Origin: Desulfurococcales archaeon ex4484_204
GTDB taxonomy: Archaea; Thermoproteota; Thermoprotei_A; Sulfolobales; NBVN01
NCBI GenBank assembly: GCA_002255065.1
Contig: NJEF01000005.1
Location: 1-34,134, forward strand
DNA: 34,134 nucleotides
Direction: 5' to 3'
How positions within the stretch are numbered: position 1 is the stretch's first letter; every line of letters starts with the position of its first letter. The notes beneath the pieces are model-generated. The model did not search any database. It was not told the DNA's origin and saw only the letters and a list, made by a program, of their open reading frames with translations. Shown one piece after another: positions 31,471 through 34,134 of the stretch. The position numbers and the translations under genes were made by a program.

Positions 31471-32592
31471 ATAACGGCGGCAGAGGTTCCTCTACTAGAC
31501 ATTCAAAGGAAGTATGGAGGTAATGTCGGCATATTTGCAGGCTGGTTAACATCTATGGACTACGGCAACCCGCTGGAAGAACACATTGCGACACGCACTA
31601 ACGTAACGATATTTGACGTATCCCACATGGGTAGGTATGTAATAAGTGGGGGTAAGGTGGTCGAGTTCCTACAGAAGCTAGTTAGTAAGGATATTCTGAA
31701 GGTTAAGCGGGGGAGGATGAGTGGCCCTGTTTTACTGCTTAATGAAGAGGGGGGCATCATAGATGACGTAATGCTGTATAACGTTGGTGAGGAGAGGTGG
31801 TTTGCTGTAGTTAATGCGTCCAATGTTGAGAAGGACCTGAAGTGGATGATTTCCTGGAGGAACAAGCTTGGTTATACAAAGGCGGATGTAAACATAGAGG
31901 ACGTAACTAGGAAGACCGCCCTCATAGCTATTCAAGGCCCTAAATCTCCTGAAATTATGGAGGCTCTCGGCGTTCCAGAGGCTAGAGAGTTAAAGATCCT
32001 TCAGTTCCTAAGCAGTCCATCGGTCCTAGGGAGGGAGGCTGTACTTATAAGTAGGTCTGGGTGGACTGGTGAGGAGGTTAGGTCTTACGGGTTTGAGGTA
32101 TGGAGCGATGTAGAGTTAGGGAGGAGGGTGTTTGAAGAGTCTGTAAAGCTCGGGGCTAAGCCGTCTGGGTTAATAGCTAGAGACTCCTTAAGGCTTGAAA
32201 TGGGCTACCTACTCATAGGTGCTGACATAGGTGAGGACTTTAACCCTATAGAGGCTAGGTACTGGCTCGCCCTAACCCTCGGTAAGGAGGGCTGCATAGG
32301 GTGCGATAAGGTCATGGAGATCTATAGGAGGGGTGTAGACCGTATTAGGGTCGGCATAAGGCTTAAAAAAGGTGTAAGGGCTATTCCAAGACACGGGAGT
32401 AAGATATTGGCTGACGGTCAAGTTGTTGGCGAGGTAACGAGCGGTGTCTTCTCACCATACCTAAATAGGGCTATAGGGATAGGGTATGTTAAGACCTCAC
32501 ACGCTTATATAGGCTTTAACCTAACTATTGTAGTTAGGGGGAAGGAGTATGTTGCAAAAATCGTTGACTTCCCCTTCATAGAGGTGAGGTAA
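31471..32592 (+). CDS. gcvT: aminomethyltransferase (glycine cleavage T-protein), unusual start
   Basis: GcvT moves the methylene group from aminomethyl-lipoyl-GcvH to tetrahydrofolate and frees ammonia. The first ATG (31555) begins in mid-motif, at DYGNPLEEHIATRT. The same frame upstream encodes the missing family N-terminus (EVPLLDIQRKYGGNVGIFAG, then WLTS) back to a TAA at 31453. No ATG, GTG or TTG occurs in it. I place the start at ATA 31471, behind GGTGG, giving 373 residues, the normal length. Later motifs are TIFDVSHMGRYVISG, LIAIQGPKS, RSGWTGEEVRSYGFEVW and RDSLRLEMGYLL. ATA initiation is inferred; a mutated start or a sequencing error is possible. The conventional call would be 31555-32592. 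Confidence 0.85.
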   Translation: MTAAEVPLLDIQRKYGGNVGIFAGWLTSMDYGNPLEEHIATRTNVTIFDVSHMGRYVISGGKVVEFLQKLVSKDILKVKRGRMSGPVLLLNEEGGIIDDVMLYNVGEERWFAVVNASNVEKDLKWMISWRNKLGYTKADVNIEDVTRKTALIAIQGPKSPEIMEALGVPEARELKILQFLSSPSVLGREAVLISRSGWTGEEVRSYGFEVWSDVELGRRVFEESVKLGAKPSGLIARDSLRLEMGYLLIGADIGEDFNPIEARYWLALTLGKEGCIGCDKVMEIYRRGVDRIRVGIRLKKGVRAIPRHGSKILADGQVVGEVTSGVFSPYLNRAIGIGYVKTSHAYIGFNLTIVVRGKEYVAKIVDFPFIEVR

Positions 32593-32594
32593 GA

Positions 32595-33020
32595 ATGGGA
32601 GATATAGTTGTGAAGACTAAGTTAGGTGAGTACTTAGTTAAGGACGGACTACTCTACACAAAAACGGATGAGTGGGTTAAGGTTGATGGCAGGAAGGCAG
32701 TGCTCGGTATAACGGACTTCGCCCAGAAGAAGTTAAGGTATATAGTTAGTGTTGAACTACCCGAGGTAGGGAGAGTTGTAAGGGCTAATGAGACTATAGC
32801 TACCTTAGAGTCCGTTAAAACGGTTGCTGATGTATACACACCGGTGAAGGGGAGAGTTGTAAGGGCTAATGAGGACCTCATAGAATCCCCTGATTTAATA
32901 AACAAGGACCCCTACGGTAAGGGCTGGATAGTGGAGCTGGAGCTATTAGGGGAACTAAGGGCTGAGGAGCTACTAACGCCGGAGCAGTATGCTGGGAAGA
33001 TTAGAAGTGAGGAAGCCTAA
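32595..33020 (+). CDS. gcvH: glycine cleavage system H protein (lipoyl carrier)
   Basis: GcvH carries the aminomethyl group on a lipoyl arm between the P, T and L proteins. The 141 residues begin GDIVVKTKLGEYLVKDGLLY. YTKTDEWVKVDGRKAVLGIT follows, and the lipoylation site is in TLESVKTVADVYTPVKG (Lys75). The C-terminus is NKDPYGKGWIVELELL. ATG 32595 follows GAGGTGAGG, three bases after the gcvT stop region, so the two are co-translated. The segment GRVVRANE occurs twice, either side of the lipoyl hairpin, from two identical 24-base DNA copies. The L protein is not in the window. Confidence 0.95.
   Translation: MGDIVVKTKLGEYLVKDGLLYTKTDEWVKVDGRKAVLGITDFAQKKLRYIVSVELPEVGRVVRANETIATLESVKTVADVYTPVKGRVVRANEDLIESPDLINKDPYGKGWIVELELLGELRAEELLTPEQYAGKIRSEEA
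32769..32873 (+). repeat. 24-base exact direct repeat inside gcvH
   Basis: Bases 32769-32792 and 32850-32873 are identical. Each encodes GRVVRANE, on the two strands flanking the lipoyl-lysine hairpin. The flanking bases differ at once on both sides, so the identity is sharply bounded. Confidence 0.85.
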
Positions 33021-33091
33021 TTTTTCAGTAGGAGCCCCAAAACCTGCTTAACTTATAACTTCCTAAAGCTATATTACCATAGGCATAGATA

Positions 33092-33547
33092 ATGAGGTAC
33101 CTTAGACTGCCGCCTAAGATAAAGGTTTTAGAGGCGGCTGCGGCAATCGCTGATGGTAGAGTAAAGACTATTAGCGATAAACTGGCTGAGGTAACCTCAT
33201 CTACTGGTGATAAAACGTATAAGGTCTTCGTAGACATTGATAGCAGGGAGGTCTGCAGTACTGATAACGGAACAGTTCTTAGGGGGTATGTAGGCTATCC
33301 CATACTCTCGGTGCTAATGCTTAAGGGGGTTCTCCACTACGATAGAAGAGTGGGTGAAGCCCTTAAGGGGATAAAGTGGAAGGAACTTAACGAGAGATTT
33401 AAGAAGTACAGCATCGTAGAGGAGCACGTAAAGAAGGTTGCCGAGGAGAGAGGTGTTAACCGGCATGAAGTAGATAGTTTTAAGGAGTCGGTCTATAATC
33501 AGGTAAAGAAACTCAAGTTTAAATTCATTAATGTATGCCTAGAGTAG
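33092..33547 (+). CDS. conserved-looking hypothetical protein
   Basis: The 151-residue protein begins RYLRLPPKIKVLEAAAAIAD. A beta-rich part follows (YKVFVDIDSREVCSTDNGTV). Then come RGYVGYPILSVLMLKGVL and a highly charged helical end (RFKKYSIVEEHVKKVAEERG). I do not recognise the family with certainty. It has no membrane segment and no metal cluster. The start ATG 33092 lies about 37 bp after AACTTATAAC (33050-33059). It is 71 bases after gcvH, with its own promoter, so a link to glycine cleavage is not implied. The next gene follows by 36 bases, suggesting a two-gene unit. Confidence 0.75.
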   Translation: MRYLRLPPKIKVLEAAAAIADGRVKTISDKLAEVTSSTGDKTYKVFVDIDSREVCSTDNGTVLRGYVGYPILSVLMLKGVLHYDRRVGEALKGIKWKELNERFKKYSIVEEHVKKVAEERGVNRHEVDSFKESVYNQVKKLKFKFINVCLE

Positions 33548-33580
33548 CCACCTAAGCCGACGCAGCTGAGAGGTGACGCG

Positions 33581-33985
33581 GTGATGAGGGGAACACGCAC
33601 GGTAAGGATAAGAAACGGATATAACGTGATCATGAGTCTCTACGCACCGTTTAGGTCCAGGATATACAGGTATAACTCCGAGATCAGGGATAGCGGTTAC
33701 TACCTTAAACCAGTCCACCTAGTCTACAAAAGCATTGGAGGGAGAAGGGTCAAGTACGTATACTTCGGTCGTTACTGGTATAGGGTAGTTCGTAAGGGAG
33801 GTAGCATTAAGTGGATCTATGTAGGTAGAGATAAGCCCGACCCCCACCTCCCAGATCCTCCTTTAAGCCCCTTCGAGGGAATAGGTATTGCCATACTAGG
33901 AGATGATGCTGTAGTCGATGAGAAGACCTACATGGTTCTTAAGAAGATCGCTGACTTGCTCGGCTATAAAGGTAAGCTCCCCTAA
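33581..33985 (+). CDS. hypothetical basic, aromatic-rich protein
   Basis: The 134-residue protein is rich in Tyr, Arg and Lys. It contains YLKPVHLVYKSIGGRRVKYV then YFGRYWYRVVRKGGSIKWIY, a beta-strand pattern that looks like a small nucleic-acid-binding barrel, but this is only an impression. A Pro-rich linker (DKPDPHLPDPPLSPF) separates it from a short helical end. I do not recognise the family. GAGAGGTGA precedes both GTG 33581 and ATG 33584; spacing of five or eight bases fits either. Confidence 0.7.
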   Translation: MMRGTRTVRIRNGYNVIMSLYAPFRSRIYRYNSEIRDSGYYLKPVHLVYKSIGGRRVKYVYFGRYWYRVVRKGGSIKWIYVGRDKPDPHLPDPPLSPFEGIGIAILGDDAVVDEKTYMVLKKIADLLGYKGKLP

Positions 33986-33988
33986 CTC

Positions 33989-34134
33989 CTATGGCCTTAA
34001 GAACTCCGGTCTCTCCCTAGCAACTTCCTTCCTCACCTTATTGATAAACTCCGCTAACTCCTCCTCGCTTGATAACAGTTTAATGAGCTCCCTGCTCAAC
34101 TTCTTAAACGGTGGGCTCGGCCTACTTATCCTAT
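33989..34134 (-). CDS. 3' end of an unidentified gene (partial)
   Basis: The minus strand is open from the window edge to TAG 33989-33991. It gives 47 residues: RISRPSPPFKKLSRELIK, then SEEELAEFINKVRKEVARER, then PEFLRP. Composition is like a real charged helical C-terminus. It is convergent with the preceding gene, three bases apart. The product cannot be named from this fragment. Confidence 0.55.
   Translation of the reverse strand, partial: RISRPSPPFKKLSRELIKLLSSEEELAEFINKVRKEVARERPEFLRP

Noticed and set aside
1..34134. CRISPR array or rRNA genes
   Set aside because: No regularly spaced repeats of 24-37 bases and no rRNA-like sequence were seen on reading.

Overview
The window comes from an archaeon, most likely a thermophilic Thermoproteota (Crenarchaeota) of the Desulfurococcales or a nearby order. 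The evidence is archaeal: ribosomal protein S8e, SRP19, PCNA, archaeal CCA-adding enzyme, TrmG10, a GPN-loop GTPase, ADP-forming acyl-CoA synthetase, UPF0200/UPF0201, a tRNA-Pro that appears to carry an intron, TATA boxes about 25-35 bp upstream of many genes, GGTGA-type ribosome sites and many GTG/TTG starts. The crenarchaeal placement rests on a probable Rpo13-like RNA polymerase subunit and a short TFB-like factor, and is an inference.

Layout. 30-2274: nfnA-nfnB, a flavin/iron-sulfur NADPH:ferredoxin-type oxidoreductase. 2275-4850: a gene-poor, decayed accessory stretch. It holds the C-terminal half of an archaemetzincin (frameshifted, minus strand), an uncharacterised ORF, a small ORF with its own promoter, a frameshifted P-loop fragment and a tyrosine integrase broken by stops, two of which fall at or beside catalytic boxes. 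4851-5756: a small unknown protein and a proteasome-like Ntn hydrolase. 6033-6764: SRP19 and S8e (minus). 6832-7674: cis-prenyltransferase. 7676-11239 (minus): AmrS-like radical SAM enzyme, GPN GTPase, acyl-CoA synthetase beta subunit and a coiled-coil protein. 11342-14011: prs, trmG10 and RNase Z in tight array. 14017-17257 (minus): UPF0200/UPF0201, then ThpR with the CCA-adding enzyme. 17324-17416: tRNA-Pro, with a small antisense gene ending inside it.

17789-21332 is an information-processing cluster: a winged-helix protein, PCNA, an unknown protein, the Rpo13-like protein and a multi-pass membrane protein fused to a HerA/FtsK-type ATPase. 21395-23931: an Lhr-type helicase split over two frames. 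23987-25357: SerRS. 25461-27158: two small factors and the short TFB-like protein. 27278-28429: an ATP-NAD kinase-like protein. 28435-33020: the glycine cleavage system as divergent units, gcvPA-gcvPB (minus) and gcvT-gcvH (plus). The window ends with two unknown conserved-looking genes and the 3' end of a minus-strand gene.

The most unusual points are: gcvT has no ATG/GTG/TTG upstream of family-conserved sequence and may start at ATA; the membrane-anchored HerA/FtsK-type protein sits beside the Rpo13-like gene; Lhr is split; the TFB is short; the Ntn hydrolase has an exposed N-terminal Thr and a non-canonical active-site loop; and the 2.3-4.9 kb block is a graveyard of a mobile element. No CRISPR array, rRNA or intact insertion sequence was seen.
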